Assembly (NCBI GenBank): GCA_019059635.1
Contig: JAGVRJ010000001.1
Location: 3,162,001 to 3,226,000 of the forward strand
Direction: 5' to 3'
Source of the DNA: Proales similis
Lineage: Eukaryota; Rotifera; Eurotatoria; Ploima; Proalidae
Length of the DNA: 64,000 bases
This document shows, piece by piece, positions 10,501 to 20,154 of the stretch. Under the pieces are notes generated by a model that worked only from the letters and a program-made list of their open reading frames with translations, was not told the origin of the DNA and searched no databases. Within the stretch, counting starts at the first letter, position 1. Each line of letters begins with the position of its first letter. The translations under genes were made by a program, and so were the position numbers.

Positions 10501-11532
10501 TGCAGCAGAGAGCGCTGCTGATGTCTCAAAGCCTGAGTTTCTGATTTGTCCGACACGATGCTGCGGCTCGGGCGTGAGCAGAACGAGCAATCGCTACATT
10601 CACTGGTGTTCGATTTGAGTTCAGTATTTACAGTCGACACTCGGTCCGTTGTTTTCTTATTTGTATGTACATAGGAGCGATCAGCAGCGTTCAGCCGAGC
10701 GCAATCGAGTCTGTTTTGATGCCGCTCATTCAGTTGAGCGCAATTCGTATATGGAGCCGTTACAATTAATCTATTCAATGATTAATGTTTTTGTTAAATG
10801 GTCACGTTGTACTCAGGAGACGGAGAGGAATCGATTGATAAACGATGTTCGACCACGCATAGAGCACAAAAGTAACGCTTGATTTAATGGCGAGCAGAAT
10901 GAGTCGAGCGAGTGGCAACAACAAGACATAGTGACCAGCCAAATGAACAAATGAGCGCACGTAATTGAAAAAAAAGGGGAACAGAGCCAAGGGGAGCGAG
11001 CCTTACCTTCGCGCGACATCAACCTGAATCGAGTGATCAATAACCAGATCGGCCGGACAGATCGGATTTATTTTTTGCGCGTCACCGCCAAGTGTCTTGA
11101 CTGCATCTCGCATGGCAGCAAAGTCGACCACTGCCGGAACGCCCCTTTAAAACGACTCAATAAGCCAAAGAGCAGCCGCGCGGCTTGTCACAGTGCTCAC
11201 GTGAAATCCTGGAGCAGGACTCTGGACGGAAGGAATGAAATCTCGACGTCGTTGTTCTGGGTCTCGGGCCAGTTTAAGATGTTCTTGACATCTTTGCTCG
11301 TCACCTGAAACTCGTCGCAGTTTCGTACCGCTGACTCGAGCAGCACTCGGATAGAATAGGGCAGGCGCGCTTTGAAAAAGATGAATCCAAGTCTGAATAG
11401 TGGGCGACGACTCGAATCTCAATTACCGTATTTCTCTTCGTTGATCTTTGGCACGTCGAAGAACTTGTAGTTGACGCCGTCCACCTCCGTGTCGGCCAGA
11501 AATATTTTAAACGTGTTATTCTCGAAGCTCAT
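7576..11532 (-). CDS. ACO1: Cytosolic aconitase / iron regulatory protein 1
   Basis: This enzyme isomerises citrate to isocitrate with a [4Fe-4S] cluster; the animal cytosolic type can also bind iron-responsive elements when the cluster is lost. The first exon begins at 11532 ([19 protein letters not shown]). Later exons carry [40 protein letters not shown], the [20 protein letters not shown] motif, the cluster ligands in [12 protein letters not shown] and [14 protein letters not shown], and in the C-terminal domain [41 protein letters not shown] and [18 protein letters not shown]. It ends [12 protein letters not shown]. Sequence type is IRP1/ACO1, not mitochondrial ACO2 (no presequence). Most introns are ~50-60 nt, but one is 803 nt. 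Whether this protein acts as an IRE-binding regulator cannot be read from sequence alone. Confidence 0.97.
10204..11006 (-). other. Unusually long (803 nt) intron of the aconitase gene
   Basis: Donor GTAAGG and acceptor TTTCAG join codons AG|C between VDVAR and [13 protein letters not shown]. It is more than ten times longer than the other introns of this gene. A 154-codon open frame lies at 10314-10778 on the same strand but has no recognisable domain and no clear splice links, so it is not called as a gene. Confidence 0.8.
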
Positions 11533-14500
11533 CGTGTGTCCCACTCCTGGCACGATCGATTCTGAATGAAATTCTAAACGAGACCGGCCCGTAGATTTGA
11601 ATAGGACTTTTCAAATATTTCAAAATTGCAATCGTCGACTAAATTAATCCACTCAGCTCTCTGCGTCATCTCACAGGCGTTGATCTGCTCGGCCAAAAAT
11701 GACGAGTCGGAGATTATTGAAGAACAAAGTTCAAAACGATGTCGCGATTTTATTCGACTATTATCTCGACAAAATAATTAATGCCCACCCATTTTGGACG
11801 TGTGAATGTTGATGATTGAGCATGAATGCATGTAAGCGGCTGCCTGTCTTAATATGGATGAGAATGAATGCGTGCGATGCACTCCTTCAAAATCCACACA
11901 CACACACACCGCACATACGCACAATTTGAATATTTCTGTGCATTTTGACGTGCTGTGCAAATTTGACTGCCAGAGCGTTCAATGACTGTATTGCATTTAA
12001 ATTCAATGGCCGAATAAGGGCGTGTCGACGTCTCGATTTCGATTGTTAAGCATTTGAGCGACAGAGCGTCTTGAGTCAGCAATCTTCATTTGGCCGCTTT
12101 TCTCTATCGCTATCGACCGCTAACCTGGCAACTCTAATGATGGCGCAATCTCATCTGAAATAGCTCGCCTTTTATAAATTCGTCTTTTATATGCTCGCAA
12201 ACATGTTTGCAATTGTCTAAACATAATGCGCTTCTCACTAGCTGACTGAATGACTCTACATCTAGGCGGCCTCTCCGCTTGCATATTATCCCATTTCGTC
12301 GTTTATTTTCCCATTTACAAATCTGACGCTGATTATTAAAACAAGATGACTAGGTTGCGGCAGAGATAAGCTGAAATGTGGCCGCATTTCCCCTTCCATT
12401 GTCTAATCAGACGCATTCCGGCCTTTGACGAGTCGTGATAACTTGAGCCAACAGAGAAGGGCGTTGCTCTCAGAGCGCTCTAATAACGCTCTGACATTGT
12501 CGATCTGATTTTGACAGCTCGATTAGAGCCCAACTTGCAGGTTAATTCAAACTTCCTTCTGAAAGGAGAACGTCTCTGGGGCGTCTTTATCGCAAAGGGT
12601 TTTCTACATTTAAGATTGCTCAATCAGCAAATGCGATTTTAGTGAACCTTTTAGAAAGAGCTCTAAATTGCCTCTTGAAATTTGGAACGGATGGCGAAGG
12701 GCGTTGGCCGAGCCCAACTATGCCGCATCTCTGGTCGGACAGAATTAGTCGGGAAATGTTGATGATTTCGGGACAGAAGGGTAAGAAAGCCTTGTGAGAC
12801 AAATTTCAGAGGACGAGAACACGTCGGCACATGAAGGCAATCAAAGCGGGCTAATTAAGTTATAATTAGCACAATGCCGTTCGAAAATGCCTCTTATCGG
12901 CGACAAGTGTTTGAACTTTAAGGTGAAATACACGGCGAGCAGGAGATCAATATCAACCAGAGACTGAGCTGCACAGTCGACAGCCACTGTCAACTCACAC
13001 TTCTTCAAGGTTATAATTATATTTGTTGAGGTTCGCATTTGTTTCAGCCAGTTCAAATCAGCGCAATTATCGAATAAGGTCCGAATTCCGACGAGCAGTC
13101 TGATGAAGAAAAGTGATAAAATATTTTCGATATGCCGCCCTGATCAAGTTCGGTTGGATCAGGCCCCGGCCACCGACGGTTGTCCGGTCCACTCCATGAA
13201 CGGTACAGAGAGAAGGGACGCTAATAATAGCAACAAGAGCATGGGCTAATGATTCACTGCCTGAAACGATTGTCCTCGGCAATAAAATCTCAATCTTACT
13301 GTGCACTCTCGAGTCTCCTCATTAAAGTCAAAGTTGGTTGGGAATCTGAATCTGGTCTGAGTTTAATGAAGGTCGGGGGGCTTGAGGTTCACACTCGAAA
13401 AACGCTATGAAATCAATTGGACACGCGAGCAAGCAGCGATTAATTAGTACTGAAACGAAGATAAGAAACGCGCAACACTACTGCTGACCAGTGTGTGTAG
13501 TGGAAGTGAGCGTGATTGACTTCATTAAAATCAGCAGCTTGGATCAACTCAACTGCTCGTCCGCTCATTCATTCAGCTATTGAGGTGGCCAGGTAGAGGC
13601 GAGGATTCCAGTTGCGCAAACAGGTCATATTAGCTGTATTTAATCTGTAATTGTGGCCATGCGAAAACATGTGACCTCTTGCTGCTTGCTGATGTTTGTG
13701 CAGGGCCTTATTTCGCTGCACCGCTGTGCCACCGCTTGCCTATTTGACGTTTTCCATTGTATGCGATCGTGTGTGTGTTTTCTTATCAATTAAGCAAATC
13801 ATAACACTTTCGTTCGCGCCATTTCCAATAATAACCGATTGAGCTTGCATGTCTCGGATGATGGGTGCCCTGAATAAACCAGTGTTCTGAGTGGCCAAAC
13901 TGCTTTGACTGCTGGATGGAACTGAGTCACCAATCAGCCAAGGTTCCGGTCGTGGATCGAGACCAGTCGAGAAAGTAAAGACAAAAGCGTTGAAACGCGA
14001 TATGTCAAAACTCGTTACTCGTCGGGTGTCTTTGACTGGAGCGCAAAAATGCAAGCGGATTCATGTATCCGATCATTACAGCTTCGAGCCCGCTCCGGTC
14101 TGGTGGGCGCAGACCAAGAAAAGCCGTCGTTTTTGTTGCTTTTCGTTGTGCCGTTCAACATCGAATGGAACAGAACAGCAGCAACGTGACATTTCCTCGT
14201 CGACAAATTCGAGCTTCATTAGTTTCATCAGACACGTTACCTATTTGTGCTGTCAGTTTGCTCGCTTTCGAGCTCCAGTACGCATCGTTGTCATTAATCA
14301 TTTCATTCTCCCTGATTTCTTGATCGCCGCCTTTCTAAGTGCCTAATTGATTGGCCAGTGAGCCGAGTCCGTTCTCTCGACAGAGACCATTTCTCACACC
14401 TTACCTTTCTTTTTCTTCACCACTAACCTACACTAAATCGACTTCTAGTTCGCTTCAATCGCACCTATAATTAATCAGCCTGGCACCCACACTAGCAGCC

Positions 14501-14869
14501 AGTTTGGTGTTTTTTTTCCCTCAACGCGTTCGCCACATGGCGGGATGTAACTAAATAGCGAACCAAAACAAGCACACTCACGCACACGGCGAGCGGTTCT
14601 AAACCGTTCTGCGATCTAATTGGCCGAGTAAAGTCGTGCGAGTTCTTACTATTGGCCCGCTCTGTTTCGCTCTGTTTACCTGCCTAGAATATGGACCACT
14701 AAATTAACTGCGTTCTCACTCACGCTTCACGTCTCCATTTATTTTCTCCTAAATCTCCACATTCAGCACTTATTCTAATAAAGCATCCAGAAACTGAAAT
14801 AGAGTTTGTTTCGGCGCGACAAATATCGACTCTCGCTCTTCTGTCTCTGTTTGTCTATCTGCTTCAACC
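11533..14869. other. 3.3-kb non-coding interval between aconitase and the Pax gene
   Basis: No coding sequence is supported. The interval contains a short (CA) run near 11897-11908 and unique AT-leaning sequence. Because the Pax gene at 14870 reads away from it and aconitase reads the other way, it is a shared, divergent upstream region. Its size, large for this window, suits cis-regulatory sequence of a developmental gene; that is inference. Confidence 0.5.
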
Positions 14870-16185
14870 ATGAATGCCACAATTGACGAGGCCAGCTACT
14901 CTGATTCGCAGAACATCAAAAACAAGATGTATGTGCCCGGAGTAGGTAAGCGTCACCCATTTACCAATTCTTCTTCAGCCAGCTGATAATGAATACACAA
15001 AAAAAAGGACAAGCCGGAGTGAATCAACTCGGTGGTGTGTTCGTAAACGGGCGTCCGTTGCCCGAGCACGTGAGAAGGCAAATTGTTGAAATGGCGCTTA
15101 TGGGAGTGCGGCCCTGCGACATATCCCGACGCCTCTTGGTCTCTCATGGCTGCGTGAGCAAAATCCTCACTCGATTCTACGAGACGGGCTCGATCAAACC
15201 TGGCTCAGTCAGCAGCAAACAGCCCAAGCCAAAGGTGAGCCGCTGCTCTTCAACTCTTGCGATTCATTCAGCTAATTCTGGTTAATCAAAGTCGAAAAAT
15301 AGAGAAGCCAGAAGAGAGACAAGATTGTCAGCCGAGTCGAGCTGGCCGAAATCAGAGCCAATCGAGAAACAGGGAGTCAGGGGGATGAGCCGTCAAGAGC
15401 CGGAAGCGTCGCCCAGATCATCGTTGACCACCTCTCCTCCTTTCTCGGCTTTCAGGCCGTGCAACTTTGCTTCAATAGAAGCAACTCGTCAGTATCCTGA
15501 AATACCATGGCCTCCTGTGCAGCCCTTGGATCATCAGAAAGCGCACATGTCAAACTTATCGCTGGCCGCCTTCATTCAACATCTGAACATGATATCACAG
15601 TTTAAACAGGCTCGAGCGAACATGGAGAACCGAATCGGCTTGCCTGGCATCAACGGAGAACAGGCCAGGGGAGTGAGAGAGAGCGGTTCACAGTACGAAA
15701 GTGTTTCATCGAGCTCCTCGGCATCGTCGGCCATTTCTCTGCCGACCGACGCAGGTCCTAGTCGAGAATTTGGAGAGTTTGGAATCAAACGAATTAGAAA
15801 GTCAAGGGACGAGAACGCTGAGGCTCAAGGGGACAAGTCGGATCTGAGCAGCGACGAGAACGAGGAGCGACTTGAGTACAGTGAAGAGGCGCTGAGTGAC
15901 GAGCTATCGCAAATAAGCGCACCTGAAATAGATTCAAATCAGAACGAATCAGAGCTACTCGGAGACCAAAAAGATTGGATTCAAACGGAGAGGTCAAACA
16001 GTCCACGATATCCGGCGTCTAGCTCGCCAATTTCGATCAAATCAGAACCAGACTGCTCTGAGAGACCTCTGAAGCATTCGATTGCTCAGATTCTGGCGCT
16101 TCCGATTCAGCGAGCAAACAAGCAAAGGATGGCATCCAGCGGTCACCAGTCGGACTCTTCCAAACGAGCCAGAATTCAATTCTGA
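14870..16185 (+). CDS. Pox-neuro-like Pax protein with only the PAI half of the paired domain
   Basis: Three exons (14870-14945, 15008-15234, 15292-16185) join in frame to give 398 residues. Exon 1 encodes a 25-residue leader. Exon 2 encodes [19 protein letters not shown] and [20 protein letters not shown], ending [11 protein letters not shown]; these are the DNA-binding PAI subdomain of a paired domain and read closest to Pox neuro among Pax classes ([29 protein letters not shown]). The second half (RED subdomain, FAWEIRDRL and INRILR region) is not found: exon 3 opens directly as a Ser/Glu-rich disordered tail. No homeodomain is present. Near the C-terminus [11 protein letters not shown] (about residues 362-372) resembles the Pax octapeptide/eh1 Groucho-binding motif. 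A basic tail SSKRARIQF could be a nuclear signal. The family is certain; the Pox-neuro orthology and loss of RED are inferences. Confidence 0.88.
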
Positions 16186-16797
16186 ATTCGAACAATTTAC
16201 TTTTCGTTGTCTTCTTCTTTTTCTCAAATTATTGTGAATATGATTTGATAGATAAACGGCCAGTCCGTTATTTAAACGTAAATGTTCTCTTTTCATAAAC
16301 TCGATCGCTGCTCTACTGATATTGCGAGCTGTTTTGTCTGTTTGACCAATAGAATCTTTCGAAGATCTTTTTTTTTTTTCTCTCTTTTGTGTCGAAGAGG
16401 GAATAGGAGACGCAGAGCAGTGGAGCCGAGTTCGACGTGACGCGAGTCGACCTAAATTAAAAACGTAATAAAGCGTCTTGAATGAGGAATTCAGTTTAAT
16501 TTGATGCATAGGCCTGATTTGGCGCATATTTGCGGCGCGTTTCCTTTTGCGGCAATGATCGCAATCGCATTATTATTTATAAATTTTAGTTGTTTATGCT
16601 CGGAGCCGATTGAAGAACGCATCCAAAAAAGAAGGAGAGCAAATGAGACGGTCTATTAGCAAATACGCATAATGATGAAACAGTTCAAAATTTGCCTGCC
16701 AATAATTCAAGCGAGTAAAAGTGAAGTGTAGCAGCAAGCAGCAGTAAACATTCATCGGCCCCCCCGCGAGACCAAATAATCAAAGCACAAAACCAAA
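16186..16797. other. Pax 3' UTR and ATRIP-like gene promoter
   Basis: About 610 bp. The first half is T-rich 3' UTR-like sequence with AATAAA-like AATAAAG near 16466-16472. The second half precedes the ATRIP-like gene. No gene is supported on either strand. Confidence 0.45.
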
Positions 16798-19788
16798 ATG
16801 GCCTCGTCGCCGCCGAACAAAAAGTCAAAGATCGAGGCGGCCTATTCGTACGGAGCCAGCAATGCACATCCGTCCAGTTCAAATCGATTCAAGTTCAACA
16901 AGAATCCGACTCCGATGCAGCACTCGGTTTCGGGCAACAGACCGGCTGCTCCTGCACAACAGTTTCCGTCTGCTGGCCGACAAGGACCGAGCAAAGTGAC
17001 AAGCGACGAGGGAAACGATGAAGACCTGCTGGACATTTCAGACAGTGAGCTGATCAGAGCCTCGCAGGCGGTCGAATCGCAGCTAAAAATAATCAACAAC
17101 GTCCATCACACGACCAGCAACGCGCTCAACATATTCTCTCAGTTCAACTCGGCGCCAGAAGCGAGCGAGCCGGGCGGCGTCGGAGTCGGCTCAGCCTTTG
17201 CTTCTGGATCGATGCTGGCGCCCGACGCCTTTTCTCAGGCCGAGCAGTTCAAGTGTGAAATAAAACAGCTTCGCAACGAAAATATGCAGAAAGACGGTGA
17301 AGTGAAAATTCTTCGCGAGAAAATCAAGCGACTTGAACAAGACGCGCAGCGTCTATTCGCCGAACGCAACGAGCTGGTCAAGCGGTTTCAGCTGCAGAAA
17401 GAAGAAGCCAAGAAGAGCCTTCAAAAGCAAATCGAATTCAAAGAGCTGGAGAATCAAATGAAAAATCAGCAAATAGTAGAGCTCTCCATGAAATACAAGC
17501 ATCTTGAATCGGCAGTGAAAAGGGGCACAAGCATAATTTCATCGGCGCCGTTTGCGCCGCGTCAGCCAGAAGCGTCACAGTTTCTGCCCTCTCAGTCGTC
17601 GAGCAAGACGCCGCCAGTGAAACGCTTGAATCAGGCGACAAGCGACGAAGAGAACTCGGCCATTCAGGCACCCACAAGCAATCGCACATTCTCCACCAGT
17701 CGACCCAAGACACCAATACGCGCAAGGCGCTTCTCGGCCGAGCAGCATCCGCTTAGAGAGCCGAACAGATGCTTGCCGACTCGCTCGTGCGTTCTCAAAA
17801 CTCGATTCAATCTCGATTGGACAAGTCGCTTGAAGTTCTACGAGCTAACAAACGAGATCGCGTCGTGTTCAAACGATTTGAAATCGTTCAGTATTGAACT
17901 TGATCAAGACAAACAGGCCGATAAAAAACCTCAACTGACAAGAACAAATGCGCAACTTAAACGCTTAAACGATCGGCTCAACGAAATAATTCGGAAGCTG
18001 AGCGATGGCAAACAAACAAAAGAAGACTTGGCTGTCATTGCCGACCGAGTTGAATTTGTGTGCAAGCATCTAAACGAACGGCTAAAACAATTAATTTTGC
18101 AATGTCTGAACGCCTGCAATGATCGAACCGGGCCAAATGAGGCAAATACTGAATGCGGCTTGATTATGATCGAGTTGGCTTGTGCGGCCTATGAAACTTG
18201 CCAATATGTGCTGGATTTGCGAGCGCGATCGGCAATCGAGAACTTCAGACTCCGCAAAGAGACCTCGTCCAGAGCCGAGAAGAGACTGAGCGGCCAGTTG
18301 ACTGAACTCCAGAAAGAGTTCATTTCGTCCAGTTTCGAGCTACTCAATTCGATCGATCTGAATCCGATATCGGCCAGCAGCAGTAGCAGCAACAACAAGA
18401 GAAATGAGCAACAACATGAAAAAGCGAGCAGATCAGAATCGAGTCTGGTCAAGTTGGCCAGTTTCAGTACTCAGCGTCGATTTTCAGTTTCTTCTCATTC
18501 CACGCTAAAAATACTCAACGCTCTGCTTGAGTGTCTCAATCGAACGTTGGGCGTGTCGCTTGAGCACGAGTCATGTGCAATTGGAGGAATAAGCGTGGCC
18601 GCCTTCTACTCACAGTTGATAGGAAATTTTCACGACGTGTTCAAGCATAGGAACCAGCTGAGCGCTCAGCGGCACGACGCCGAGATTATTGACGAAGAAG
18701 AGGAAATGCTCATGAGAGCGATCGAAATGGAGGAGAGAATGCGCGGCAAGAAGCGACGCGACGAAGAAGAGAGCTGCCTATTGGACGCCTTCTATCGCAA
18801 GCTCATTCAGTACTTTGGCGATGTGGTCTATCTCATATCCGACTCTGATCGCGATGAAGCGGTGACAGGCGAAACTGGCGAACCAGTGGGCCGAAACGAC
18901 ATGGAGATAATCACGACCATTGCAAGCGACGAGCAACGACCGGAAACCACCTCAAACGCAGACATGAATGTAATCGAGGATGAGAGCGACTTGCAGTACG
19001 AACTGCAGTCACAGCGACCGCCCAGTTCTTCCGATAGCTCGAGTGACAAGTCACTTGGGCCTCCTATTCAAGAGCAAAAGGCTCCACCTGTTCCTTTAAA
19101 GTCAACCAGACAAAAGGAGGCATGCACTACTCTGACAAACATTCCGCTCCAATTGCGTCTATTCAGCCAGTTTCTTAAATATTTAACTTTGTACGAAATT
19201 TCCTGCAATCGAACTTTAGCCGCCTCTGCGTCGAGTCATTTTGAATGCGTATGCCACAAAGACATGCTGGCCGCCTTTCTGATCCTGGTCGACTTTAATT
19301 TCAACGAGATGTTTTTAAACGGGCCCCGGATTAGACTAAACGCCTGGCAAACGAGTCTAACGCAATCGATCACTTGTACTCGTGTGCAATCTATCCGCGA
19401 ACTGATACTGACCGCAAGCTCCAGTGTCGACGAGCACGCCCAATGCACAGGTGCCAACCTGGCCAACCTGGCTCAAAAGCAGAACGGCAACGAGTCGATG
19501 CTTGGCCGCAGCTTGTACATTCTCATGCTGCGATGTTGCCAAGCATTCGTCACACTCTTTCGTCAGGGCGAGCTCAGTGCTGGCGTTCAGAGACAAAAGG
19601 TGCACGAGTCACTCAGCGACGATTACCGCCTTAGGAATTTCCTGTGCGTCTACAAGCTGGCCGACATGGCCAATGAAAGAATGCTGGACGAGAGTTGCAG
19701 CAAAGTGAGGCAGTTTAGAACGAGTATGAACTCGACGCGGGCTAGCTTTAAGCATTTAACCATTGAGCATTTCGACCGGTGTTTGTGA
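16798..19788 (+). CDS. ATRIP: ATRIP-like ATR-interacting checkpoint protein
   Basis: A single 996-codon exon. ATRIP binds ATR through its C-terminal region, dimerises through a coiled coil, and binds RPA-coated single-stranded DNA through an acidic N-terminal motif. Here the N-terminus has a basic patch (PPNKKSKIEAAY), then an acidic segment DEGNDEDLLDISDSELIRAS (about residues 71-90) suited to RPA binding. A long coiled coil follows at about 160-240, opening NENMQKDGEVKILREKIK, which matches the ATRIP/mus304 coiled-coil start (KNGEIKILRD in vertebrates). The rest is helical, consistent with HEAT-like repeats, with Ser- and Glu-rich insertions around 545-560 and 690-780. Length is somewhat above the ~790 residues of vertebrate ATRIP. 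No catalytic domain is expected. The call rests mainly on the acidic-plus-coiled-coil N-terminus, so another coiled-coil nuclear protein is possible. Confidence 0.68.
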   Translation: MASSPPNKKSKIEAAYSYGASNAHPSSSNRFKFNKNPTPMQHSVSGNRPAAPAQQFPSAGRQGPSKVTSDEGNDEDLLDISDSELIRASQAVESQLKIINNVHHTTSNALNIFSQFNSAPEASEPGGVGVGSAFASGSMLAPDAFSQAEQFKCEIKQLRNENMQKDGEVKILREKIKRLEQDAQRLFAERNELVKRFQLQKEEAKKSLQKQIEFKELENQMKNQQIVELSMKYKHLESAVKRGTSIISSAPFAPRQPEASQFLPSQSSSKTPPVKRLNQATSDEENSAIQAPTSNRTFSTSRPKTPIRARRFSAEQHPLREPNRCLPTRSCVLKTRFNLDWTSRLKFYELTNEIASCSNDLKSFSIELDQDKQADKKPQLTRTNAQLKRLNDRLNEIIRKLSDGKQTKEDLAVIADRVEFVCKHLNERLKQLILQCLNACNDRTGPNEANTECGLIMIELACAAYETCQYVLDLRARSAIENFRLRKETSSRAEKRLSGQLTELQKEFISSSFELLNSIDLNPISASSSSSNNKRNEQQHEKASRSESSLVKLASFSTQRRFSVSSHSTLKILNALLECLNRTLGVSLEHESCAIGGISVAAFYSQLIGNFHDVFKHRNQLSAQRHDAEIIDEEEEMLMRAIEMEERMRGKKRRDEEESCLLDAFYRKLIQYFGDVVYLISDSDRDEAVTGETGEPVGRNDMEIITTIASDEQRPETTSNADMNVIEDESDLQYELQSQRPPSSSDSSSDKSLGPPIQEQKAPPVPLKSTRQKEACTTLTNIPLQLRLFSQFLKYLTLYEISCNRTLAASASSHFECVCHKDMLAAFLILVDFNFNEMFLNGPRIRLNAWQTSLTQSITCTRVQSIRELILTASSSVDEHAQCTGANLANLAQKQNGNESMLGRSLYILMLRCCQAFVTLFRQGELSAGVQRQKVHESLSDDYRLRNFLCVYKLADMANERMLDESCSKVRQFRTSMNSTRASFKHLTIEHFDRCL

Positions 19789-20154
19789 GGAGGGTTTATG
19801 CGCCGTTTGATTATTGTTGTTGCCGTCCGTGCCATCTTCATCATCCGGCTGTGCCACAAATTTGTGCCTGTGCGCTTCAGACATGCATTTTGAATGAGAG
19901 TGGGAGAGTTCGTTTTCTCGGGTTTCTATAAAATCACAATCGCAATAAATAGCTCTCGGGCGCTTATTTTTTCAACTTAAACCCCTGCTTGCTTGCTGCA
20001 TTGAGCCGATCTGACCAGGCATTCGACCGTCTGGCGCGTTGGTGTTTCTGTTCGGCATATTTTAAAATTTGTGCGATTGCGTTTTAGAGACCAACTGGGC
20101 TCGAGCTACAGAGGCGAACAAAGCATACAATCGCTTTGATGGGGATCACATGGA
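19789..20154. other. Intergenic, ATRIP-like 3' flank / DCAF6 promoter
   Basis: About 365 bp with an AATAAA at 19944-19949 that suits the end of the ATRIP-like transcript. Nothing else is supported. Confidence 0.45.

Noticed and set aside
10314-10778. 154-codon minus-strand frame inside the aconitase intron
   Set aside because: No domain, no signal peptide and no in-frame splice connections; treated as chance or undetermined.
13740-14346. Open frames on both strands upstream of Pax
   Set aside because: Overlapping frames of similar length on opposite strands, no recognisable motif and no splice support.
16042-16527. 161-codon minus-strand frame over the Pax 3' end
   Set aside because: Antisense to conserved-style coding sequence and low in complexity.
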